Shown here piece after piece: positions 22,566 to 31,649 of a stretch of 64,000 nt of DNA. The notes under the pieces were generated by a model. That model did no database searches. It worked only from the letters and a program-made list of their open reading frames with translations, and was not told where the DNA came from. Origin of the DNA: Argyresthia goedartella. Its lineage: Eukaryota; Arthropoda; Insecta; Lepidoptera; Argyresthiidae. The stretch is from assembly GCA_949825045.1 (NCBI GenBank), contig OX463810.1, forward strand, positions 40,310,201-40,374,200, read 5' to 3'. Position numbers and translations under genes: made by a program. Position 1 is the stretch's first letter, and every line of letters begins with the position of its first letter.

Positions 22566-22906
22566 ATGAAGGCCTTATCAATGCCGAGAGATGGTAACTG
22601 CCTATTCCACGCAATTGCTGACCAAATTAATCACCTATATCAATTAACACTCGACCACACCCACATTCGACGACCCAAATGGCCGAGTCGGCAGTGACGC
22701 TGCCTACGAAACCAAGGGTCCCGGGTTCGAGTCCCGGTGGGGGCAAATGTTTGTTTGATGAGAACGGATGTTTGTACCCTAGTCATGGTTGTTTATCTAT
22801 CTAAGTATAATATTTCTCTATATAAGTATATATATCATTGTCTAGTACCCAAGATACAGGGAATCCTAGTTTGGGGCTAGATCAATGTGTGTAAAAGGTG
22901 TCCAAG

Positions 22907-22939
<33 letters not shown>

Positions 22940-23264
22940 GTAAGGACCTAGTTAAATATGTAGAAGAAAACTGCGATGAACAGAACATAAAGTTTGCAAT
23001 CGTCGAGCCTGAAGAAACCCTCAATGACTACATTAAAAATCTGCGCAATTACGGCACTTGGGCTGGAGAGGAGATTATAATAGCAGCCGCCGAATACTAA
23101 TTTAATTTCTAATTAACGTAACAATCCACCAGCAAAATACACCATCGCTCACATACAGGTCCAAGAATCCCGCGGATGCAGTAGGATCTATCAACCTCAA
23201 CTTCACAGGAAACCACTACGACAGCGTATCCACCCACGAATCTAGCAACCGACAGCCAAACTGA
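22566..23264 (+). pseudogene. OTU-type cysteine protease ORF of the LINE, split by a SINE
   Basis: Starts at ATG 22566. The first segment (to 22669) contains MPRDGNCLFHAIADQ, the OTU signature with catalytic Asp and Cys. After the SINE (22670-22935) the frame resumes with RKDLVKYVEENCDEQN and NYGTWAGEEIIIAAAEY, matching the LR...V.Y and G.W...EL.A.A blocks of OTU domains. A frame change between 23098 and 23115 leads to SINLNFTGNHYDSV, the catalytic-His block, with a stop at 23262-23264. The SINE carries a 5-bp ATTCG duplication, so the original frame crossed the site cleanly. OTU enzymes cleave ubiquitin chains; their role in LINEs is unknown. Whether this was a separate ORF1 or the N-terminus of ORF2 is unclear. 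Confidence 0.75.
22670..22935 (+). mobile_element. tRNA-derived SINE, copy 1
   Basis: The head has a pol III A box (TGGCCGAGTCGG, 22680) and B box (GGTTCGAGTCC, 22726). The body includes GATGTTTGTACCCTAGTCA and GGGAATCCTAGTTTGGGGC, and the tail is (ATT)n. ATTCG flanks it at 22665-22669 and 22936-22940. Nearly identical to the copy at 31308. Confidence 0.85.
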
Positions 23265-23301
23265 TAACAACATACCTTCCCCGATACTTAAGGCAACACC
23301 C

Positions 23302-26300
23302 ATGAGCTCCTCAGGGTCAACCATAACATCAATAGATGACATCCCTGACAACACCGGATATACGATGATACGACACAGCCCCAAATTTAAACCAAAAGTC
23401 ACATGCGAGCGTATGCGCATTGCTACTTGGAACGTTAGAGGATGCGCCGAAATACCTAAGAGACTCAACATTGATGCCGAATTGACAAACAGAAACATAC
23501 ATATAGCCTGTATACAGGAAACAAACATGACATCGGGGACAGACGTGTCAAAACACTATCTCTGGTATCTATCAGGTACAACCAGCATCGCACACTGTGG
23601 CTTAGCTATACTAATTAGAAAGGACCTGAACTTAACGGTCCACAATATAAATTGCGACCTGGAAACCATGGCAGCAACAATAACATCGGCCACTAATACA
23701 CTATATGTAATACACGCACATATCCCCAGCTCTTCCACCAGAGCAACCGCAGTGTTTTCGCAACTTATAAAGATTATTCAAAAGAAACCAAACAAAGCCA
23801 AACTATTAATGCTAGGTGACTTTAACGCGCATATCGGACTAGGCGATACAAAGGAATACAGTAAAAAGGGAATTATAGGAACAATTCTCCTACACAAATC
23901 ATCAAATATCATCGGAGAAATGCTAATGGATATCTGTTCCCGCGAAAACTTAAAAGTAGAAACCACCTGGGCTCGCAAGTCATGTCGGGCCACATGGTCT
24001 AACGGGAAAACAAAATCACAACTAGACCATATCATTATCTCGAATAATGCGCCACACACATTTAACTTCATCAGAGGACAATGGAGCTACCTGCATATTT
24101 CCGACCACAAGATAATCTGGGGTGAAATAGACCCACTAAACCTGCTTCCAAGAACTGGCGACACGCAAATGGAATCAACAAAGAGTACAACCCAAACTAA
24201 GTACAAAGCGATAACAGCTTTGAAGTTCAACTATAAACAGTGTTCGTACACCGCCCTAGCACGAGATGAATTGAATGACAAATAAGTAAAATACCATAAC
24301 GGGATTATGGAAGAACTTACGGGAACAACTACAAATTTATATAAAATGACGACGAATATACGCCCGACATTCCGTGGGAATCTATTACAGGGGTTATGAA
24401 GTCAGTAGCCCAAAAAACACTTTCCGTAAAACCCGCTAGATCGCGGGAACACCGAATTGCTCTGGCAAATTTACAAAAGGCCAAATTCCTTAAAAGTCGT
24501 CGACCAACCGACCAAACAATCAATAAACAACTCAAAGAATGCCGACGACGTCTTGAGGAAATTATTGATAATGAAGAAAAACGAGAATGCAGAGCATTTT
24601 TTGAAGGCCTAGGAAAAAACACCCAAGCAAACGCATGCAAATCGTGTACCACTATTACAGACGATACCAGCTTCAATCGAGACGGTGGAAAAAACAACGA
24701 TTTATCCCAATGTCACGCTGGGAACAGGAATTAAGGAAATCAAAAGGCCCTAAAATTATGATTATCCCTAACGAAACTTCATTAAACCCTGACTATCTAG
24801 AAAATGGTCCAACAATAGCCGACATAAAAACAATAATCAGCCGCATGCGTAACGGAACAGCGCCGGGTACAGATCAGGTAGTCCCGGAACTGTACAAAGG
24901 AATACTGCCACAACTGTTAAAGGTTATTACCAAAAAAATGCACCGAGCATGGACAGAAAATATAATACCGGAGTCCTGGAATGAAACGGTCCAAGTACCT
25001 ATCCCCAAAATCAGAAACCCGCAAGACACCAATGACTATCGCCGTATAACAATGTGTGATACAGGATATCGCATATACGCGACATACCTGCTCATCAAAC
25101 TAGACGAGATAACAAAAGAACTCGGGAACTACCAAGCAGCATTTCTCCGCAATAGATCCACCGTTGACCACATCTTCACACTACGCAGAGTATTAGACGA
25201 AGAATGGCGCGCGGGTAACAGAACATATGTACTGGCTCTAGATATCGCCAAAGCATTTGATACTATAGACCTAAACGTGCTCAAGGATATTCTCCTTTCA
25301 AGGACCAATAAGATTTTAACCAATAGGATAATAAAAGCCTGCATGTATGAACGGACCTGCATCAAATGGTTCGGACAGCAAAGTAACTTGATCAACAAAG
25401 GAAAAGGAGTAAAACAAGGCTGTCCACTGTCACCAAGACTATTTACAATATTAATGGATGATGTCCTCAAAACACTGGAAGAAGAAATTCCCAACATAAA
25501 ACTGGACCAAGATGAAGAAATAGTCTTACCACTTATTCTCTCCTTCGCGGATGACCTCATCATCGTTTGTCAAGATTTACAACACCTTGACCAAATCGTC
25601 ACGCACTTGAAAGCACTATTAAAAACAGTAGGGCTCGATACTAACGAAACAAAGACGAAAATTCTTATAAGAGACCCCATAAACACCCAGCGCCCACAAG
25701 TGATCGTATTAGACGGAGTTCCAATACGACCCGTAGACGAAATAAAATATCTCGGCACATATATAACGGTAGGACATAGTAGGAGAGACACAATAAAGAA
25801 GAGATGCCGGCAAGCCATAGGCAATTAATTCCAAGGCCCTAATGCATTTTATAAAGAAATCCAACATGGACTGGAAAATAGTACGCCTGATTTACAAAAT
25901 GGTTATAGCACCGTGTATAACATACGCACTTAAAGCGGCAGCCCTCACCAAAGCAAACCGTTCTAGACTAAGAAAATAGGAACGCCTGATCCTCAGAGAC
26001 ATGTTTGAGAACGCCAGAAGCTATCCAAGACACCACAAAATTCATGACTTACTACAGGACAAAACAATAACCAAACAAATCAAAAACCATCGGATGTGTT
26101 ACTATACACATATTCTACGACGCCCACAAAAACACCTACTCCACGCTGCATTGAAATACGAAGCAAAGAAGAAGAAAGTTGGCCGACCATTTACACCTGG
26201 AAAGATTCCCTTAAGCATGACATCAAATACTACGGTAAAGAACACAGTTACTGGACAGAATCAGCACACAACAGGGACGAAGTCAGAAAGGCATCGAGCC

Positions 26301-26426
26301 AAATATAACATATTCCAGAAACAGACAGCGAAAGCGAAACGGAGACGTTACCGGATAACCCAAACGAACACGACTGGACAGGAAACTCAACCTATAACAA
26401 TACCTGAAAATAGAAGGAAAACATGA
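23302..26426 (+). pseudogene. RTE-like ORF2: endonuclease and reverse transcriptase
   Basis: The EEP domain (23302-24285) keeps MRIATWNVRG, IACIQETN, LMLGDFNAHIG, SQLDHIIIS and ISDHKIIWG, i.e. all catalytic residues. A frame change near 24285-24400 leads to a basic helical linker (24396-24700), and another near 24650-24735 leads to the RT (to 25828): GTAPGTDQVVPEL, LALDIAKAFDTIDLNV, GVKQGCPLSPRLFTILMDD, LSFADDLIIV (catalytic FADD). After 25828 a further shift and a stop near 25978 precede the C-terminal region (RDMFENARSYPRHHKIHDLL, HRMCYYTHILRRPQ) that ends at 26426. The spelling of the RT motifs suggests the RTE group. The copy is dead from at least four lesions. Confidence 0.8.
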
Positions 26427-26636
26427 ACTTGAAGAAAACAACAGCTGCTCTCCAAATCCTATATCCTCCCCATTCCACATATCCTATATTGGCTTCAGGC
26501 TGAAGAGTCGGTCGATTGAATTCACGCTCCTTCCTCTCCTATCGAGCAGGTCATTCCGCCCCCCCCTCAAAACTCGTGCTCTCTGGTATGCCGGCCGAAA
26601 GACCGGAACAGGTTTAGAACCCTGGCTGGAGAAGCA

Positions 26637-26671
26637 CCATTCATTCATTCATTCATTCATTCATTCATTCA
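26637..26671 (+). repeat. (CATT)n tail of the RTE-like LINE
   Basis: Perfect CATT units at the 3' end, directly followed by the 22-bp target duplication. Simple-repeat tails of this type are usual for RTE-group LINEs. Confidence 0.9.
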
Positions 26672-27096
26672 TAATTCTTCCACAAATTTCTTTAAAAAAA
26701 GGTTTAATGGTGCCGGTTTACTTGAACCACAGAAAATAGCAATTACAAATGGTTTAGCCGTGAAATAATTTTTAAGCATACCTAATATAGGCCAAAGTTG
26801 CGTGTTAGAACTTTTAAAGAGTGGTAATCCATCGACATTAAATGATATTATTATTTCTTTGTTCCCAATGTCATCAATAGTACGAAATATTTTGATTTGT
26901 TTTTGTTTTTGTGAAAGAATACCGATATAAATCATTTCACCTGTATCTAGGGTTGTAACTTCTGAATTTGGTGGAGTTTTCAATAAGGTCCTGCTATCTT
27001 TGGGTAAAGTGGGGCATACTGGAGACAATATTTTCAGGAGACTATCTATAGAATTATGAGGTGTCTTATAATAAGTGGCCCAATGTCGCAATTGAG

Positions 27097-29134
27097 TTGC
27101 GCACGTACCGCCCGGCTCCTGTGATCACCCGCAGGGAGATGTTCTGGAACCGCTGCAGCCGTGCCTTCTGGGTCTTCGACAGCAGGGCGTACCATGCTGG
27201 AGCCGCGTAGGTGAGCCGCGAGCGCACATAGGCCTTGTACACCCGCAGCTTGGCTCTCAGAGGCAGGCTGGACGACAGGACAGGCCGGAGCATTGCCCGC
27301 GCGGCTTTGGCCCGGTTGATGCAGTGTTGCACCATCGGGACCATGCGCAGCGAGCAGTCGATGTTGCAACCGAGGTATTTCACCGTCGATTGCCACTCGA
27401 TGTCCCGGCCCCTCAGCTGTAGCGGGGTCGGACGGCGGGAGCGGGTGGTCAACAGGGCTGTTGTCTTCCCGACGTTCACCGCGGTCCGCCACGTGTCCAG
27501 CCAGGGCGGCAGCAGGTCCAGGAGTCGCTGCATCTTCCTGCAGGCGAGCTCGATTTTGCGCGACGACGCGAAGTATGCGCTGTCGTCCGCGTAGAGGGCG
27601 AGCACGACGTCTTCCACCCCCTCCTCGAGATGGCCCTCGAGTGTGGGGATGTCATTGGTGTAGAGCGCGTAGAGCACCGGCGAAAGGCAGCTGCCTTGCG
27701 GGACTCCTGCGCTGATGGCCTTCGTCTGGGAGTGTGCATTCTCGACCGAGACGAAGCACCGCCGGTCTTCCAGGAAGGAGGCCACGATCTGCCCGATCAT
27801 TGGGGGCACACCTGCGTCCAGGAGCTTGAAGAGGAGCCCCTCGTGCCACACTCGGTCAAAGGCCTTCTCGATGTCGAGAAAGACCCCGACGGTGTATCGG
27901 CCCCTGCTCAGCTCCGACGCCAGGTAGTGTAGGACTCTCGCCAACTGGAGCGTCGTGCTGTGGCTGTCACGGAAGCCATGTTGCTCTGCCCTCAGCTGGA
28001 TGTGGGGCAGGATTCTCCGTAACAGCAGGCGCTCAAACAGCTTGGCGATATGAGGCAGCAGGGTGATCGGGCGGTAGCCTCCCGGGTGTCTTCTGTCTTT
28101 CCCCGGCTTGGGGATGACGATCACCTTGCCCTCCTTCCAGAGGGCGGGGAAGTGTCCGGTGCGCAGGATGCCATTGAACAGCCGCGTCAGCGAGACGACG
28201 GCTCTCCTTGGCAGCTGTACTAGGGCCCCCGCGACGACTCCGTCCGGGCCCGGGGCCTTCCGCTGGTTCAGCTTCAGGGCCACCTTCCGGACTTCGCGGG
28301 GCGACATGAAGTAGTCGCCGGCGAGGGGAGGCGCGGGGGCCGCCAGGAAGCGCTCTACGCGCTCCACAACAGCGGCGTTGTGCTCGTAGTCGGCGATGGG
28401 GTTGGGCTGGAACTGCCCAGCGAAGTGGTCTGCCAGGATGGCGGCTCGATCTCGTGCGGCGTAGCGGCGCCTGCCCGTGTGATCAAACATGGGGCAGACC
28501 GGCTCGGGAGTTGACGTCAGGCTGCGGTTCAGGCGGTGAAGGGCGGTGTCATCTTGGGAGGCCTGGTCAATGGTGCGTTCCCAGGACTGTCCCCTCAGCT
28601 CGATGATGCCCGCGCGCAGTTCTTCTCCGAGCCGGTTGATCTCCGCCTTGATCACGGGGCAGCGCGTGTGGTGCCAGGTTCGACGAAGACGGCGCTTGAG
28701 GTCCAACTTCTTGCGGAGGTGTGGAGGGAGCCTCTCCTTCCGCAAGACCGGCGGTGGCTTGGTGGTGGTGGCTGCGGCTTGAGCGGTGGTGATGGCTGTG
28801 GTGATAGCCACTGCCGCGGCTTCTACCTCTTCCTTGGTAGAAACACCGCCGGGGAGCTGCGTTGTGTTCAACTCCAGCTGGTATTTGTGTCAGTCTGTCT
28901 TCGTTCTTGGACGCGGTGCCGACGTGAGATCGGCCTCCACCCCGAGGACCAGCAAGATAGGCAGGTGGGGGGTGTCGATGTCGTACAGCTCCCCGATGGC
29001 GATGGGGAACTGTACATTCTTGACCAGGGCGACGTCTAGTACATCCGGGCGATGCATGGGGTTCGTTGGGTAGTGTGTCGGGGCCCCCGGGCTGAGTACT
29101 TCGTAGTTGGAGTTCTCAGCATCTTCCTGTAGGG
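27097..29134 (-). pseudogene. Jockey-like LINE ORF2 fragment (endonuclease end and reverse transcriptase)
   Basis: A GC-rich minus-strand block in AT-rich surroundings. It reads the end of the endonuclease (29134-28890: RPDVLDVALVKNV, HLPILLVLGVEA), then after one frame change the RT (28871-27097): NQRKAPGPDGVVAGAL, YRPITLLPHIAKLFERLL, GVFLDIEKAFDRVWHEGLL, AGVPQGSCLSPVLYALYTND and LALYADDSAYFAS (YADD intact). The motifs match the Jockey clade. Both ends are cut: the 5' part stops at the BEL LTR (29135) and the 3' part changes at about 27096 into the CACTA-like transposase frame. There is no ORF1, no 3' untranslated region and no poly(A). This looks like a rearranged or misjoined block, not a simple insertion. 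Confidence 0.85.
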
Positions 29135-29291
29135 CCTGTGACTTCGTAACTAGCAATAAGTACTCAATGTGTCGTTGCTGTTGTTTTTCAGTCAGGCGTT
29201 TTCTCTCTTATTATAATCTGTGAGAACTACATATCGTGCTGCGTTTATTTTTTCAATTTCCCAAGAATCTCATCATTTTCAAGTAATTACA
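29135..29291 (+). repeat. 5' LTR of the BEL/Pao element (left end truncated)
   Basis: Matches 39321-39477, from GCCTGTGACTTCGTAACTAG to AAGTAATTACA. Compared with the 3' LTR it lacks the first TGTTGTAAATCAAGC bases. Confidence 0.85.
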
Positions 29292-29953
29292 TGGTCCAGG
29301 ATCGTAACCGGATATTCAAATTACGAGGATCAATTGGAGTTTCACGGAAAATCATGAATATTGTGAGCGGCCGCATGAACAGTTTGATGTCACAAGCACA
29401 GAATACATTATAGTCACAAGTATTTTAAATCTCAAAACTACAGTAAATCTTCACGGCAGCCAATTAGTAACGTAGATAGAACCCAACACTCGATAAAAAG
29501 GTAGTATAATATGTATTTCATCGCATTTAAATCAGGTTAGTATCGTTTTAATTTCAACATATGACCTTACTTTTTGTCAAAATCAAAAGCTACATTTTGT
29601 AACTTTTAGTCAAATTTCATGTAACTTTAGTACAAACGTCAGTGTAAGTATGTTTTTCGTCTATGTCCTAATAAGTGGAGTTAAAAGTGTCCTGCATCAA
29701 TTTAGTCATCTTACGTGACAGTTAACACTTTATAAAATTGTTAGGTATACAATTTCCCATAATTAGGTAGGCATTTATAAAAATCATTGTACAAAAAAAA
29801 ACATTGTAGGAACCATTCCTGTTATTAGTTAGTAGTTCGCATTGCTGGAACCGATGTATTAGCCTGGAATCTCTGTACTTGTTAATTATCACTCTTTTCA
29901 CTTGATAAATTGTATCAAATTCCAGGACTGTTCATTTGACACCTGCCTTCAGT
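29292..29953 (+). other. Leader of the BEL/Pao element
   Basis: Untranslated AT-rich leader between the 5' LTR and gag. It opens with the candidate primer-binding site TGGTCCAGGATCG. Nothing else was recognised. Confidence 0.6.
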
Positions 29954-30267
29954 ATGCCTCCAAAGGAAGATAGGGATAAAGACCCAGCCAAAGTACGCGC
30001 CAGCTACAAGGGCCAACTAACTACATTCTCAACATATCTTCAAGGACTAAGTGATACGGCATTGAGTGCTTCCGATGCAAGCGAACTGCAACTCCGTATA
30101 GGTAAAATGTCAATATTGTATGAGCGTTTCGATGAGGTACAGTTGGTTCTTGAGTGCCAGGAGGAATCATTGCCCACACAGTTGAAAGAGCGTACTGACT
30201 TTGAATCTGATTACTTTCAGCTTGTTTCCCAAGCTCAAACTATTTTAGACCAATACAATAAAAGGTA
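29954..30267 (+). pseudogene. BEL gag, N-terminal part
   Basis: ATG 29954 opens a frame of about 105 codons starting MPPKEDRDKDPAKVRASYKG, with LYERFDEVQLVLECQ and FESDYFQLVSQAQ, which match the N-terminal block of BEL/Pao gag proteins upstream of the DUF1759 region. The pogo element is inserted at a TA at 30266-30267. The remainder of gag follows after 34340, where one base is out of frame in an A run at about 34347-34354. The protein would form the capsid of the retroelement. The block is short, helical and without obvious motifs. Confidence 0.75.
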
Positions 30268-31307
30268 CACGGGTCGAATATGGCCACCTTAAGGTTTGGG
30301 GTACTGTTTTTTGTATGTCCTAAAATGTTAAAACCATCTTTCACGCTTAAAAATATTGCGTATATATTTAACTTTAATATTGTAAGACAAAAATTGGCAA
30401 ATTTATTTAATATTAAATGTTATATTCACTTTTAAAAAAAAAGGGAAAATGGCCATATTTCTACCAGTGTAGGTTAATATGGCCAGATGAATGGCTATAT
30501 TTTCGGTATGGCCAACTCCGGCGGTCAAATTTGGCCATTTTGTATTATTTTTAAAAAATGGCCATATTTCCCATGTGATTTTTGGTATAATTAATATGGC
30601 CATTTTTTATTGTTCTTAAAAATGGCCATTTTTTCCTTATGATTATTGGCATCAACAGTTTGGCTAATTTGATTTTATCCAGAAAGAAAAAATGCTAAAG
30701 AAATAAACAATGAAAGAATGGTACTTATTGTGATTCTTTTTTTATTATTTATTATTGGCACATTTTGAGATCAACAGAAAAAAAAAACAAAAGCAATCCT
30801 ACACATTAATCAAATTAGGCCTCACTTGTACCCATTCTTATTTAAGTGAGTTTAGGCTAAAATAGTTTAAAGTGACAGTTCGACTATGGAAGATGTGTCA
30901 CATTTCAACTTTAATCGCGATTATCCTCGTTGTAAGTTTCGGTACAAGCCAGGCTAAGAGAATGACATACTTAACACGAAATTAACACCATAATGTAACT
31001 ATTAAAGTAACGTAGCATTTTCTGAGACCTTTAATTAACGATTCTAATACTTTTTGTTCATAATTATGACACATTTTAAATATCACATAAAAATCCAGTC
31101 TTAGTCTTATGTAAAAGTCTTATTGCGAACTTAATACAAAATCAACTATCTTTCAAATATAGAGAATAAAAAACAGGTAACACAAAATTCAATTATGTCT
31201 AATAAAGTAACGTGGCATATTCTGAGGCCTATAACTACGTTTTTAGTCTCATAATCATACATGAATGACTGAACATTTAAAGAAAATACGCGGTTTAGAG
31301 ATTCATT
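30268..31307. promoter_or_regulatory. Left end region of the pogo element with GGCCAT arrays
   Basis: No gene. Repeats of AATGGCCATA and TTAATATGGCC are concentrated at 30440-30635 in both orientations, matching words at 33950-33975 and 34300-34330 at the other end. They are likely recognition sites for the transposase or a host factor (inference). The rest (30640-31307) is AT-rich with nothing recognised. Confidence 0.55.
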
Positions 31308-31566
31308 GACGACCCGAATGGCCGAGTCGGCAGTGTCCCTGCCTACGAAGCCAAGGGTCCCGGGTTCGAGTCCCGATGGGGGCAAATATTTGTTGATGAA
31401 AACGGATGTTTGTACCCTAGTCATGGTTGTTTATCTATCTAAGTATAATATTTATCTATATAAGTATGTGTATCGTTGTCTAGTACCCAAGATACAGGGA
31501 ATCCTAGTTTGGGGCTAGATCAATGTGTGTAAATAGTGTCCAAGGTATTGTCCAAGGTATTATTAA
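31308..31566 (+). mobile_element. tRNA-derived SINE, copy 2
   Basis: Same family as 22670-22935: A box TGGCCGAGTCGG, B box GGTTCGAGTCC, body with GATGTTTGTACCCTAGTCA, and tail CCAAGGTATTATTA with one duplicated CCAAGGTATT unit. No clear flanking duplication was seen. Confidence 0.85.
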
Positions 31567-31649
31567 TTTCAGTTACAGTCTTAAGTTACTGAGGACTTTA
31601 AAATATCAAAGAAGAAAATCAAAAGATTTAAAAAACATACGAATTAAAT

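Larger units (their letters stand above)
20778..26672 (+). mobile_element. RTE-like LINE with OTU-protease ORF
   Basis: A 5.9-kb insertion flanked by an identical 22-base duplication at 20756-20777 and 26673-26694. It has a long leader with no recognisable gene (20778-22565), an OTU-like ORF (22566-23264), an endonuclease-RT ORF2 (23302-26426) and a (CATT)n tail (26637-26671). EEP plus RT without RNase H, GVKQGCPLSPRLFTILMDD, and an ATTC-type 3' tail point to the RTE group or a near relative. A SINE is nested in the OTU ORF. Several frameshifts and stops show that it is dead. Confidence 0.8.
17977..27091 (-). pseudogene. CACTA/EnSpm-like transposase gene, split by two insertions
   Basis: Four separated pieces read as one protein on the minus strand: 27091-26695 (LPKDSRTLLKTPPNSEVTT, then IISFNVDGLPLFKSSNTQLW); 20777-20422 (HSFICDAPARAF, GGYSACDKC, FPIEYMHNVCLG); 20245-19663 (NVHMLCHITDDVH, YSAFPFENYLGSLKNL); and 18212-17977 (ESKCVVIPYQSFSICNPMLH). 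These blocks match, in order, the metazoan proteins related to CACTA transposases. The RTE-like LINE inserted between the first two leaves a 22-bp duplication and the frame would be continuous without it. The mariner between the last two has a TA duplication. Independent damage: one base in a G run near 20430 and a stop near 20340. The N-terminus is lost at about 27096, where a Jockey fragment begins. Confidence 0.7.

Noticed and set aside
22670..22745. Possible tRNA gene with A and B boxes (also at 31308-31383)
   Set aside because: Both copies continue into the same 190-bp body and ATT-rich tail and one has flanking duplications, so they are SINE heads.
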